Source of the DNA: Candidatus Stahliibacteriota bacterium
GTDB lineage: Bacteria > Hydrothermota > Tepidihabitantia > SM23-42
Reading direction: 5' to 3'
Length of the DNA: 10,309 bases
NCBI GenBank assembly: GCA_030613445.1
Contig: JAUWLY010000073.1
Coordinates: 1 to 10,309 of the forward strand
Shown: positions 4,867 through 10,309 of the stretch, one piece after another
Layout: each line of letters starts with the position of its first letter
Numbering within the stretch: position 1 is the first letter of the stretch
Translations under genes and position numbers: made by a program
Notes under the pieces: model-generated
What the model was told of the DNA's origin: nothing
Seen by the model: only the letters and a program-made list of their open reading frames with translations
Database searches by the model: none

Positions 4867-5835
4867 ATGGATAAAAGGATGAATGTAGGGGTTATTGGCG
4901 TCGGTAATATGGGCAAGCACCACGCGCGGGTTTATTCAGAAATTGAAGGGGTAGATCTTGTTGCAGTTGCTGACTTGGATAAGAATAATGGTCGCAGGAT
5001 TGCCCGGAAATTCAACTGTCGATATTATGACAATGTTTCCAGATTACTCGATACAGAGAACCTGGATGCTGCAACGATTGCCGTTCCAACTTCAATGCAC
5101 AGAGACGTAGCACTTGAGTGTATTGGACATGGAGTTCCAGTACTTATTGAAAAACCAATAGCTGAATCTGTTGCATCTGCTCAGAAGATCATTAAACAGA
5201 GCGAGAAGAGCAATGTAGTGGTTTGCGTTGGTCATATCGAGAGATTCAATCCGGTTGTAGGGATGTTGAAAACCCTTGTTCGTCAGGGCAAATTCGGCAA
5301 GATCATCGCAATAAACACAAAAAGAGTGGGTTTGTACCCTTCCCAGATAAGTGATACAGACGTTATTGTAGACCTGGCTGTACACGATATTGATGTATGC
5401 AGTTTTATTCTGGAAAAAGGACCTGAGAGTGTATATGCACGTGCTGGCAAGGCGCTCAATAGTAAAAGATTTGACTACGCAGATATTTTCTTAAGTTATG
5501 ATGGTGTTGACGTTATAGTCCAGGTTAACTGGATAACCCCTGTCAAGGTCAGAGAGTTGACCCTTACAGGTATTAAAAGTTATGCTGAATTGAGCTATAT
5601 AAATCAGACGCTCAGGATCTATAAAAAGGGTCATGGTGAAGACGTTGACATAGTGAATATTGAAGAGATAAGCCTGAGGAAAGAAGAACCGCTCAAAAAG
5701 GAACTTAAGAACTTCATTGAGTATATTAAAAAAGGGAAGGGAGACGTGGTATTAGGGGGTGATGGATTATCGGCTCTGCACGTTGCTCTGACCGCGATAC
5801 GTTCGCACGAGAAACGACAGTCTGTGCAGTTATAG
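4867..5835 (+). CDS. Gfo/Idh/MocA-family sugar-nucleotide oxidoreductase
   Basis: A 322-residue NAD(P)-dependent oxidoreductase. The N-terminal Rossmann fold carries GVIGVGNMGKHHA (8-20) and an acidic end of strand 2 (ADLDKN, 35-40). EKPIA (95-99) is the family's conserved active-site/cofactor loop, followed by GHIERFNPV (122-130). The C-terminal domain carries the substrate-site signature LAVHDIDVC (170-178), with a catalytic-type His173 and Asp176. The GHIERFNP and HDID combination resembles UDP-N-acetylglucosamine 3-dehydrogenase/WlbA-like members and related NDP-sugar reductases; the exact sugar cannot be read from sequence. It sits between two phosphoglycosyl transferase genes and 11 nt before the second, supporting a role in making a surface-glycan precursor. 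The ATG at 4867 has no Shine-Dalgarno; Met5 (4879) is an alternative. The overlapping 8-codon frame upstream might couple translation. Confidence 0.85.
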   Translation: MDKRMNVGVIGVGNMGKHHARVYSEIEGVDLVAVADLDKNNGRRIARKFNCRYYDNVSRLLDTENLDAATIAVPTSMHRDVALECIGHGVPVLIEKPIAESVASAQKIIKQSEKSNVVVCVGHIERFNPVVGMLKTLVRQGKFGKIIAINTKRVGLYPSQISDTDVIVDLAVHDIDVCSFILEKGPESVYARAGKALNSKRFDYADIFLSYDGVDVIVQVNWITPVKVRELTLTGIKSYAELSYINQTLRIYKKGHGEDVDIVNIEEISLRKEEPLKKELKNFIEYIKKGKGDVVLGGDGLSALHVALTAIRSHEKRQSVQL

Positions 5836-5846
5836 GTATGCGGTAA

Positions 5847-6479
5847 ATGAAGCTTTTCGTGAAACGGCTCTTTGATATATCCCTGGCAATTATTGGACTG
5901 GTATTATCCTCATGGATGTGGGTGTTTATAAGTATATGTACTATCATCGAAGATGGTTTTCCAATACTCATCAAACAAAAGCGAATTGGCAAGGATAATC
6001 GGATCTTCAAGTCATTCAAGTTCAGGTCAATGATTAAATCAGCGTCAAGAGAGAAAGTAAGCAGACAAGCCTCAGAAAATGATTCTCGAATCACGAATTT
6101 CGGCAATTGCTTGAGAAAAACAGCATTAGATGAATTGCCGCAATTGCTGAATATTCTGAAAGGTGATATGAGTTTTGTTGGTCCGAGACCACTTCTGCCA
6201 CTTGAGATCGAAGTGAGTTGTGAATGTGATAATCTGCACGTCTGTGATATACAAGGATATGAGGAGCGAGCAAAAGTACTTCCAGGCCTTACCGGTATTG
6301 CGCAGGTATACGCACCTCGTGATTTAACACGGGTACAGAAATTTAAATATGATTTAGAATATATTAAGACTCAAAATTTATGGTTGGATATGAAACTCAT
6401 CCTTTTTTCTTTTTTTATCACATTCCGAGCTTGTTGGGAAAAGCGCGGGATAAAGTTGGGGTTCTTGGAAAGACAGTAG
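5847..6479 (+). CDS. Phosphoglycosyl transferase (bacterial sugar transferase), stand-alone
   Basis: A 210-residue monotopic phosphoglycosyl transferase. It has an N-terminal basic-hydrophobic membrane helix (about 10-35), KQKRIGK (43-49), FKFRSM (56-61), ALDELPQLL (about 93-101) with the Asp-Glu catalytic pair, MSFVGPRPLLP, PGLTGIAQVY and a C-terminal amphipathic KFKYDLEYI region. It should attach the first sugar-phosphate to undecaprenyl phosphate for a surface polysaccharide. It aligns end to end with residues 1-213 of the fusion at 3023-4654, so the two look like a local duplication. The shorter copy stops exactly where the VanZ part of the other begins. It is 11 nt downstream of the oxidoreductase gene, and the two are very likely one operon. 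A weak AGGT and a two-codon frame ATG CGG TAA immediately precede the ATG. Confidence 0.88.
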   Translation: MKLFVKRLFDISLAIIGLVLSSWMWVFISICTIIEDGFPILIKQKRIGKDNRIFKSFKFRSMIKSASREKVSRQASENDSRITNFGNCLRKTALDELPQLLNILKGDMSFVGPRPLLPLEIEVSCECDNLHVCDIQGYEERAKVLPGLTGIAQVYAPRDLTRVQKFKYDLEYIKTQNLWLDMKLILFSFFITFRACWEKRGIKLGFLERQ

Positions 6480-6579
6480 GGAGTAGGGCGATTCCAAGAT
6501 CCAAGAACCAAATTCCAAGAACCAAGCTCCAAATTCTTAAAAGCGAGTATCGGAGTGACGGAGTAATGGCGTAACGGAG

Positions 6580-6609
6580 ATTGCCACGGCGACTACGTCG
6601 CCTCGCAAT
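6580..6609. repeat. 30-nt palindromic repeat, copy 3 of 3
   Basis: Same two-tier hairpin (ATTGC/GCAAT and GGCGAC/GTCGCC) and same flanks as at 448-477 and 620-649. Confidence 0.88.
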
Positions 6610-6647
6610 GACAAGAATCAAGAAGCAAAAGCGTAGGGCGAAGAGCG

Positions 6648-6679
6648 TCCCAGTGAAATATGCTTTGCATTTCACGGGA
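6648..6679. repeat. Hairpin TCCC-GTGAAAT / ATTTCAC-GGGA
   Basis: GTGAAAT (6653-6659) pairs with ATTTCAC (6669-6675), extended by TCCC/GGGA outside and GC/GC inside. The following ATAAATA matches that after the hairpin at 2734-2756, and the left half (CCAGTGAA) recurs near 711. Confidence 0.65.
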
Positions 6680-6698
6680 TAAATAGGGAGTATGGCGC

Positions 6699-6766
6699 TG
6701 TAGTTGTCTCTGCCTGAGGCGGACAAATGATTTATCAGACAATGCCCGATGAATCGGGCGACTACA
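6699..6766. repeat. Three-way-junction element, copy C, with a 19-nt insertion
   Basis: The outer TGTAGT/ACTACA and second arm are intact, but 19 extra nt (6710-6728) sit inside the first arm after TGTCT. The insert brings its own GCC-TGA-GGC hairpin and a GGACA that can pair with TGTCT in place of the native ATCAGACA half (6734-6741). Two alternative first arms are therefore possible. Confidence 0.8.
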
Positions 6767-6840
6767 AAAAAACTGACTAGATAGTATTGGAGTAATGGAG
6801 AATATCGTACTCGTAAAAAAACGCTATTAACGATCTAAAC
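6734..6840 (+). repeat. 107-nt direct duplication, copy 2 (partner 2244-2350)
   Basis: Two mismatches to 2244-2350 by eye. It ends about 100 nt upstream of the lpdA promoter. Confidence 0.85.
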
Positions 6841-6861
6841 GATCATAACGGTCTTAACGTC
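6827..6861 (+). repeat. 9-nt tandem microrepeat
   Basis: Units TTAACGATC, TAAACGATC, ATAACGGTC and TTAACGTC run head to tail. The sister tract is at 2337-2363, with fewer units. Confidence 0.65.
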
Positions 6862-6937
6862 TTTAATAACTTATCGAAGATCTCGAATGCAGGTGAGAGA
6901 ATTACTCAATTACTGCTTCACTCATAGGCGTTTCTTA

Positions 6938-6965
6938 TTGACTTACAGGCATACTTCAATATAAT
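6938..6965 (+). promoter_or_regulatory. Promoter of lpdA, leaderless geometry
   Basis: TTGACT (6938-6943), a 16-nt spacer, a perfect TATAAT (6960-6965), then 8 nt to the ATG at 6974. There is no Shine-Dalgarno. Confidence 0.87.
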
Positions 6966-6973
6966 AAAGCCAT

Positions 6974-8365
6974 ATGAACGCACATTACGATGTAATCATC
7001 ATTGGTGCTGGTCCAGGCGGCTATCCATGCGCTATTCGACTCGGTCAACTCGGCAAGAAAGTACTCATTATTGAAGCCAAGGAGCTTGGCGGTCTCTGCC
7101 TTAATCGGGGTTGTATTCCGACAAAAGCTCTCTCTTATGCTGCGGAAATGACCGACAATTTCAAAAAAGCAAAGAAAATGGGTTTTAAAATTGATGAACA
7201 AGGTATAGATCTGGCAATGATGAGAGCCTGGAAAGATGGTATTGTGAAACGTCTGAGAACAGGCGTCGGATTTCTATTTAAATCAAACAATGTCGTATGC
7301 AAAGAAGGTTTTGCGGAAGTAATTTCTGAACATGAAGTACGAGTTGAAAAAGATGGCAAAGATGAGGTTTTTCAAGCTGATAATATCGTTCTTGCAACAG
7401 GTACTGAAGTTGCAAGTTTGCCGGGTTTAGAATTTGACCATAAATATCTTATTGACACTGACGACGCCCTTGAATTAGCAGAAATACCTGAAACTTTACT
7501 TGTCATCGGTGCTGGTGCATCAGGTCTTGAAATGGGTACGATCTACTCACGTTTGGGCAGCAAGGTTACAGTCGTTGAGCTTCTGGACCAGATTCTTCCA
7601 GGTATGGAAAATGAACTCTGCGCCAATCTCCATAAAACCCTGCAAAAGCGCGGCATATCCATATATTTGAGTTCACAAGTTGTAAAATGTGATATAAAGG
7701 ATGGCAAATGTCATGTGAAAATACAACAGCAAGATGAAGAAGTCGAAGAAATCTTTGACAGAATCCTTGTCACGGTCGGTCGTAAACCCACGCATGCCGC
7801 ATTCAAAAACATGAACATTGAAACCGATGACAGAGGATTTATTAAAACCAATGATGACTTACAAACTAGTATCTTAAATATCTATGCTATTGGTGATATT
7901 ATTGGCAACCCGCTCCTTGCGCATAAAGCAACAAGGCAAGGTATCAAAGTAGCTGAATTGATCAGCGGGAAAACCAAGCAGCCTGAAACAGGAGTAATAC
8001 CGTCTTGTGTTTTTACGCTCCCTCCCTTGTCCTCAGTTGGCATTACTGAAAAAGAGGCGATTGATATGGGTATCCCGGTAAAGATAGGAAGATTCCCTTA
8101 CCGTGCGTCAGGTAAAGCTCTGGCAATGGGTGAGATTGAGGGTTTGGTAAAGATTGTCGGTGATGAAAACGGCAAGTTACTCGGTCTGCATGTCCTCGGT
8201 GCCGAGTCTTCCAGTCTGATCGGTGAAGGTATTTTGGCAATAGACAAGGGTCTATCAGTTGCTGACATCGCTGAATCAATACACCCGCATCCAACACTCA
8301 CTGAAATTCTCCACGAAGCTGCGGAGAACTTCTACAAAAAAGCAATACACATACCGAACAGATAG
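6974..8365 (+). CDS. lpdA: Dihydrolipoyl dehydrogenase (E3)
   Basis: A 463-residue flavin disulfide reductase of the usual length for lipoamide dehydrogenase. FAD-binding GAGPGGYPCA (11-20) is followed by the redox disulfide motif GLCLNRGCIPTKAL (40-53) with Cys42 and Cys47. The NAD-binding Rossmann motif GAGASGLEMG is at 179-188, the second FAD motif YAIGDI at 304-309, and the dimer-domain end HPHPTLTE (437-444) has the catalytic His439 and Glu444. It reoxidises lipoyl groups of 2-oxoacid dehydrogenases or the glycine cleavage system using NAD+. No E1, E2, lipoyl-protein or glycine-cleavage gene is in the window, so its partner complex is unknown. The promoter places the ATG near the transcript 5' end. 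Hairpin-array DNA begins 7 nt after the stop, and the next gene is convergent. Confidence 0.93.
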   Translation: MNAHYDVIIIGAGPGGYPCAIRLGQLGKKVLIIEAKELGGLCLNRGCIPTKALSYAAEMTDNFKKAKKMGFKIDEQGIDLAMMRAWKDGIVKRLRTGVGFLFKSNNVVCKEGFAEVISEHEVRVEKDGKDEVFQADNIVLATGTEVASLPGLEFDHKYLIDTDDALELAEIPETLLVIGAGASGLEMGTIYSRLGSKVTVVELLDQILPGMENELCANLHKTLQKRGISIYLSSQVVKCDIKDGKCHVKIQQQDEEVEEIFDRILVTVGRKPTHAAFKNMNIETDDRGFIKTNDDLQTSILNIYAIGDIIGNPLLAHKATRQGIKVAELISGKTKQPETGVIPSCVFTLPPLSSVGITEKEAIDMGIPVKIGRFPYRASGKALAMGEIEGLVKIVGDENGKLLGLHVLGAESSSLIGEGILAIDKGLSVADIAESIHPHPTLTEILHEAAENFYKKAIHIPNR

Positions 8366-8371
8366 CTCTGG

Positions 8372-8494
8372 AATCCTAACGGATTGGAAGGGATCCACGC
8401 ACTTTTGATAAAGTGCGGGATGGAAAAGAGCCCGCCACAAAACATGTCGGACTGGAAGGGAACTGCGCTGGAATGGTTTGAATCCTAACGGATT
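8372..8494 (+). repeat. Hairpin array with GGAANNN linkers between convergent genes
   Basis: Order: AATCC-TAAC-GGATT (8372-8385), GGAAGGG, a 29-nt hairpin (8393-8421: ATCC/GGAT outside, GCACTTT/AAAGTGC inside), GGAAAAG, an imperfect hairpin (8429-8453, CCG/CGG core), GGAAGGG, a weak AACTGCGCT unit (8461-8469), a longer 11-nt GGAATGGTTTG linker, then AATCC-TAAC-GGATT again (8481-8494). Three of the linkers are exactly 7 nt. None of the hairpins has a T-tract, so classic termination is not evident. Confidence 0.78.
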
Positions 8495-8526
8495 GGAGCT
8501 TGGTTCTTGGAACTTGGTTCTTGGAA

Positions 8527-8541
8527 GGGCGTAGAACGCCC
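8527..8541. repeat. Hairpin GGGCGT-AGA-ACGCCC near the end of the flavoprotein gene
   Basis: A perfect 6-bp stem 8 nt beyond the minus-strand stop codon. It could act as a 3' stabilising hairpin; there is no U-tract. It follows the TTGGTTCTTGG words at 8503-8525. Confidence 0.5.
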
Positions 8542-8549
8542 TGCTTTAT

Positions 8550-9686
8550 TTATTCATCCAGTTTTAGCAATGCGCCGAAACTCTTTATACAAAAATATAT
8601 TACGTTTGAGTGGTAGTCGAAGTTTATACGCGGCATCAGGAAATTCACCCAGAAGCGATTCTTTTTTACGAACTGGAAAAGATTTTCAAGGTCTTCATCA
8701 TTGAGTTTTGCAGCTATTTTCCTCATGACCTTACCGATGTCGATTTCAGACGCCAGTACACTGCGCCAGGTTGTTTCATAGTCTGAAAGGCTGACGCCGT
8801 AGCGTAATGTATCGGTGATTTTTTCCACTGCAATCTCTGAACAGATGAGCCCGAAGAAAATGCCGCCGCCAGTCGTTGTTTTCATTTGTCCGGCAGCTTC
8901 GCCGACCGCAAGGATATTATTTTTGACACTGCGTTTTACAGGTCCGAATGCAATAGGTTTGGTTTTCAGTTCTTCGTCACGTAGTTTGGCAACTGAAATA
9001 TTTAACCTGTGCTCGAGCATTTTCTTAAGCCACGGTTTAGTCTTCCGATTCAAGAGAATCCCGATCCTTGAAGTATTGGCACCGGCTGGTATGACCCAGC
9101 CAAATGACCCTGGTGCAAAACTGGTTCCAATATGGATTTCGACATTTGATTTTGAAAATGATATGGGCAGCTCGATTTGTGAACCGTATAAAAACTGTGA
9201 AGGCTTACCCAAGCCGGCTTTCTTATTGAGTACGTAGTTGATGCCTGTGGCAAGGACAATGATGCGTGTTTTATATTTTCTTTTACTTGTGACTACTGTA
9301 TAATACCTTGATGATTTTTTTTCGATAGTAGTAACTCGCTGTTTGAGATGTAGGTCAACACCGACATGCTGGGCTGATTTGAGTAGGCCTCGGTCGAATT
9401 TCTCGCGGTCTACAATATAGGCAAAGACTTCTTCAGGGTGGTATTCCAGCTTTGTTTTTGTTGGAGAAAGAAAAGTTGCTGAGTCTATTCGCGACAGGAT
9501 CGACTTGGTCGGTAGATCAAACCGCTTAAAGGCTTCTTTACCGATCACACCTGCACATATGACGTCTTTGCCGATTTCAGTTTTTTCATCGAGCAGGCAA
9601 ACATCAAAGCCTTTGTCAGCCAATAAATAGGCTGTGTATGAACCAATAGGTCCAGCACCGACAATGACAATATCGTATTTAGTCAT
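8550..9686 (-). CDS. Geranylgeranyl reductase-family FAD-dependent oxidoreductase
   Basis: A 378-residue flavoprotein. The N-terminal FAD-binding GAGPIGSYTAYLLA (10-23) and acidic LLDEK (31-35) are followed by CAGVIGKEAF (44-53), the Cys-Gly segment typical of geranylgeranyl reductases. Further on are FGWVIPAG (195-202) and the second FAD motif VGEAAGQMKTTTGGGI (261-276), where Glu replaces the Asp more usual in the GDA motif. Family members use reduced flavin to saturate isoprenoid double bonds (archaeal lipids, phytyl chains, menaquinone side chains); which isoprenoid is used here cannot be told. A related FixC-like role is possible. The ATG at 9686 is preferred over the in-frame TTG at 9695 because the -10 at 9700-9695 overlaps that TTG. 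The gene converges on lpdA with 184 nt of repeats between them. Confidence 0.85.
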   Translation of the reverse strand: MTKYDIVIVGAGPIGSYTAYLLADKGFDVCLLDEKTEIGKDVICAGVIGKEAFKRFDLPTKSILSRIDSATFLSPTKTKLEYHPEEVFAYIVDREKFDRGLLKSAQHVGVDLHLKQRVTTIEKKSSRYYTVVTSKRKYKTRIIVLATGINYVLNKKAGLGKPSQFLYGSQIELPISFSKSNVEIHIGTSFAPGSFGWVIPAGANTSRIGILLNRKTKPWLKKMLEHRLNISVAKLRDEELKTKPIAFGPVKRSVKNNILAVGEAAGQMKTTTGGGIFFGLICSEIAVEKITDTLRYGVSLSDYETTWRSVLASEIDIGKVMRKIAAKLNDEDLENLFQFVKKNRFWVNFLMPRINFDYHSNVIYFCIKSFGALLKLDE

Positions 9687-9694
9687 GGTGTGCA

Positions 9695-9722
9695 ATTACA
9701 CGGAAATCTTATCGGAATTCAA
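9695..9722 (-). promoter_or_regulatory. Promoter of the geranylgeranyl reductase-like gene, leaderless geometry
   Basis: On the minus strand, TTGAAT (9722-9717), a 16-nt spacer and TGTAAT (9700-9695), then 8 nt to the ATG at 9686. Both hexamers are good but imperfect; spacing matches the other promoters exactly. Confidence 0.68.
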
Positions 9723-9732
9723 CAGCGTAAAG

Positions 9733-9781
9733 TGTAGTTGTCTGATTTATCAGACAATGCCCGATGAATCGGGCGACTACA
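9733..9781. repeat. 49-nt three-way-junction element, copy D
   Basis: Identical to copy A (2228-2276) over the 49 nt by eye. It lies 11 nt upstream of the -35 of the divergently read flavoprotein gene. Confidence 0.9.
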
Positions 9782-9834
9782 AGAGCGAAGGGCGTAAAGA
9801 GTAGGGCGTAGAGCGTGGTGGAAGAAAAAACTGG

Positions 9835-9857
9835 ATTCCCTGGTTAAACCAGAGAAT
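9835..9857. repeat. Hairpin in an 'ACTGGATTCC' repeat
   Basis: ATTC/GAAT outside and CTGGTT (9840-9845)/AACCAG (9847-9852) inside. It shares its left flank with the element at 565-581 and ends in GAATGACA, as do many dispersed bacterial repeats of this type. Confidence 0.65.
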
Positions 9858-9896
9858 GACAGTGTGGTATTAGGGAAGCGAGAGGGCGTAGAGCGC

Positions 9897-9945
9897 TGTA
9901 GTTGTCTGATTTATCAGACAATGCCCGATGAATCGGGCGACTACA
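9897..9945. repeat. 49-nt three-way-junction element, copy E
   Basis: Same 49 nt as copies A and D. It is in the same orientation as copy D, 115 nt away. Confidence 0.9.
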
Positions 9946-9984
9946 AAGCAGCAAGATCCAAGAACCAAGTTCCAAGAACCAAGT

Positions 9985-10003
9985 TCTCCCGCTTTGCGGG
10001 AGA
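9985..10003. repeat. Hairpin TCTCCCGC-TTT-GCGGGAGA
   Basis: A perfect 8-bp stem whose right half merges into the first linker of the array that follows. The reverse-complement form with a 6-bp stem is at 2903-2917, and both sit next to TTGGTTCTTGG-type words. Confidence 0.7.
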
Positions 10004-10100
10004 CACGCTACGCTGGAGACACATCCACATAAAGTGGATTGAAGACACGTTCGTCTATGACAAACTGGAGACATGCCCGTTTTAGACGGGCTGAAGACAT
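9998..10100. repeat. Hairpin array with 9-nt linkers and a 26-nt period
   Basis: Linker GGGAGACAC (9998-10006), GC-TAC-GC (10007-10013), TGGAGACAC, ATCCAC-ATAAA-GTGGAT (10023-10039), TGAAGACAC, GTTCGTC-TAT-GACAAAC (10049-10065, one G-T pair), TGGAGACAT, GCCCGT-TTTAG-ACGGGC (10075-10091), TGAAGACAT (10092-10100). The three large hairpins are each exactly 17 nt and all linkers 9 nt, so the unit repeats every 26 nt. Linkers alternate TGG and TGA. Confidence 0.85.
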
Positions 10101-10164
10101 CTCACATTTGTTCGATACACTGAAATCTGCAGCTCAATCGGAGATTAAGGCATATTTCGTGCAC

Positions 10165-10200
10165 GCTGCGCTGAAGAGCCCGATGAATCGGGCGACTACA
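10165..10200. repeat. GC-TGC-GC unit, short linker and second arm of the junction element
   Basis: GCTGCGC (10165-10171), TGAAGA, then GCCCGAT-GA-ATCGGGC (10178-10193) and ACTACA. This is the same arrangement as at 4708-4743, with no left TGTAGT partner. Confidence 0.75.
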
Positions 10201-10309
10201 AGAAAGAACTGAATAGACAGTATTAGGGTAACGGAGACCTTTGAAGACAAGAGGGGAATGGCACTGCGTGCGGGATTGGTCGCTTCGCTCCTGGAGACAG
10301 AAAAACACG

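Larger units (their letters stand above)
6480..6937. other. Gene-free intergenic repeat region
   Basis: No credible gene is present. It begins right at the transferase stop with GTAGGGAGTAGGGCG-type words, then alternating CCAAGAACCAA words (about 6493-6538), a GTAACGGAG tract (about 6546-6579), the 30-nt palindrome (6580-6609), a CCC/GGG hairpin (6648-6679), a three-way-junction element with an insertion (6699-6766), and the second copy of the 107-nt duplication. The last 75 nt before the lpdA promoter are comparatively free of palindromes. Confidence 0.72.
9723..10309. other. Gene-free repeat region to the window edge
   Basis: No credible gene is present; open frames here translate repeats. 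In order: two full three-way-junction elements (9733-9781 and 9897-9945), GTAGGGCGTAGAGCG words, an ACTGGATTCC hairpin (9835-9857), CCAAGAACCAAG words (about 9957-9984), a TCTCCCGC-TTT-GCGGGAGA hairpin, a 9-nt-linker hairpin array (9998-10100), about 60 nt with no clear structure (10101-10160), a second-arm fragment of the junction element, and a GCAC-TGC-GTGC hairpin (10261-10271). Confidence 0.72.

Noticed and set aside
8372..8541. Bidirectional rho-independent terminator between the convergent genes
   Set aside because: Hairpins are plentiful but none is followed by a T-tract on either strand, so intrinsic termination cannot be claimed.
8815..9237. Plus-strand 140-residue open frame, and others inside real genes (e.g. 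3904-4194 minus, 5726-6106 minus, 8043-8297 minus)
   Set aside because: They lie opposite genes with clear motifs, lack promoters and show no recognisable family; they are antisense shadows.
9687..9695. In-frame TTG start three codons upstream for the flavoprotein
   Set aside because: It overlaps the -10 hexamer; the ATG at 9686 sits 8 nt from the -10, like other genes here, and directly precedes the FAD-binding strand.
9998..10100. CRISPR array
   Set aside because: The constant part is only 9 nt, and the variable parts are 17-nt palindromes rather than unrelated spacers. No cas gene is present.
10102..10308. Minus-strand 68-residue open frame at the right edge, and 9844-10085 frames on both strands
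   Set aside because: They are composed of hairpin and linker repeats; no promoter of the type seen here and no protein family resemblance.

Overview
The window reads as ordinary bacterial chromosome from a moderately AT-rich, probably uncultivated bacterium. No gene is phylogenetically decisive. The intergenic DNA is packed with short palindromes of kinds I associate with candidate-phylum genomes (WOR-3/Stahlbacteria or Omnitrophota-like), but that placement is a low-confidence impression. There are no rRNA or tRNA genes, CRISPR arrays or insertion sequences.

Layout. 1-280 (minus): 5' part of a PrsW-type intramembrane protease. 816-2160 (plus): an AbiEi/AbiEii type IV toxin-antitoxin pair with overlapping genes. 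3023-6479 (plus): surface-polysaccharide genes, namely a phosphoglycosyl transferase fused to two VanZ-like membrane domains, a Gfo/Idh/MocA sugar-nucleotide oxidoreductase, and a second, stand-alone phosphoglycosyl transferase paralogous to the first. 6974-8365 (plus): dihydrolipoyl dehydrogenase with no E1/E2 partner nearby. 8550-9686 (minus): a geranylgeranyl-reductase-family flavoprotein, convergent with the dehydrogenase. 9687-10309: gene-free repeat DNA.

Two genome-wide habits show through. (1) Five of the six transcription units have a -35/-10 pair with an exact 16-nt spacer whose -10 ends only 6-8 nt before the ATG, with no Shine-Dalgarno sequence. This implies mostly leaderless mRNAs and fixes several start codons. 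The sixth unit (oxidoreductase) has the same promoter geometry with a short leader. (2) The intergenic DNA is a mosaic of perfect or near-perfect small hairpins joined by linkers of mostly constant length: 7-nt GGAANNN linkers in one class and 9-nt TGRAGACAY linkers in another. Alongside these lies a 49-nt element, repeated five times, that folds as a three-way junction and shows a compensatory stem change between copies. One such array has run into a gene and supplies the last 11 codons and the stop codon of the transferase-VanZ fusion.

Functionally, the central genes suggest glycan assembly on a lipid carrier: the oxidoreductase would modify a nucleotide sugar and the transferases would load sugar-phosphate onto undecaprenyl phosphate. 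The flanking genes (protease, toxin-antitoxin, lipoamide dehydrogenase, isoprenoid reductase) have no evident pathway link to it.
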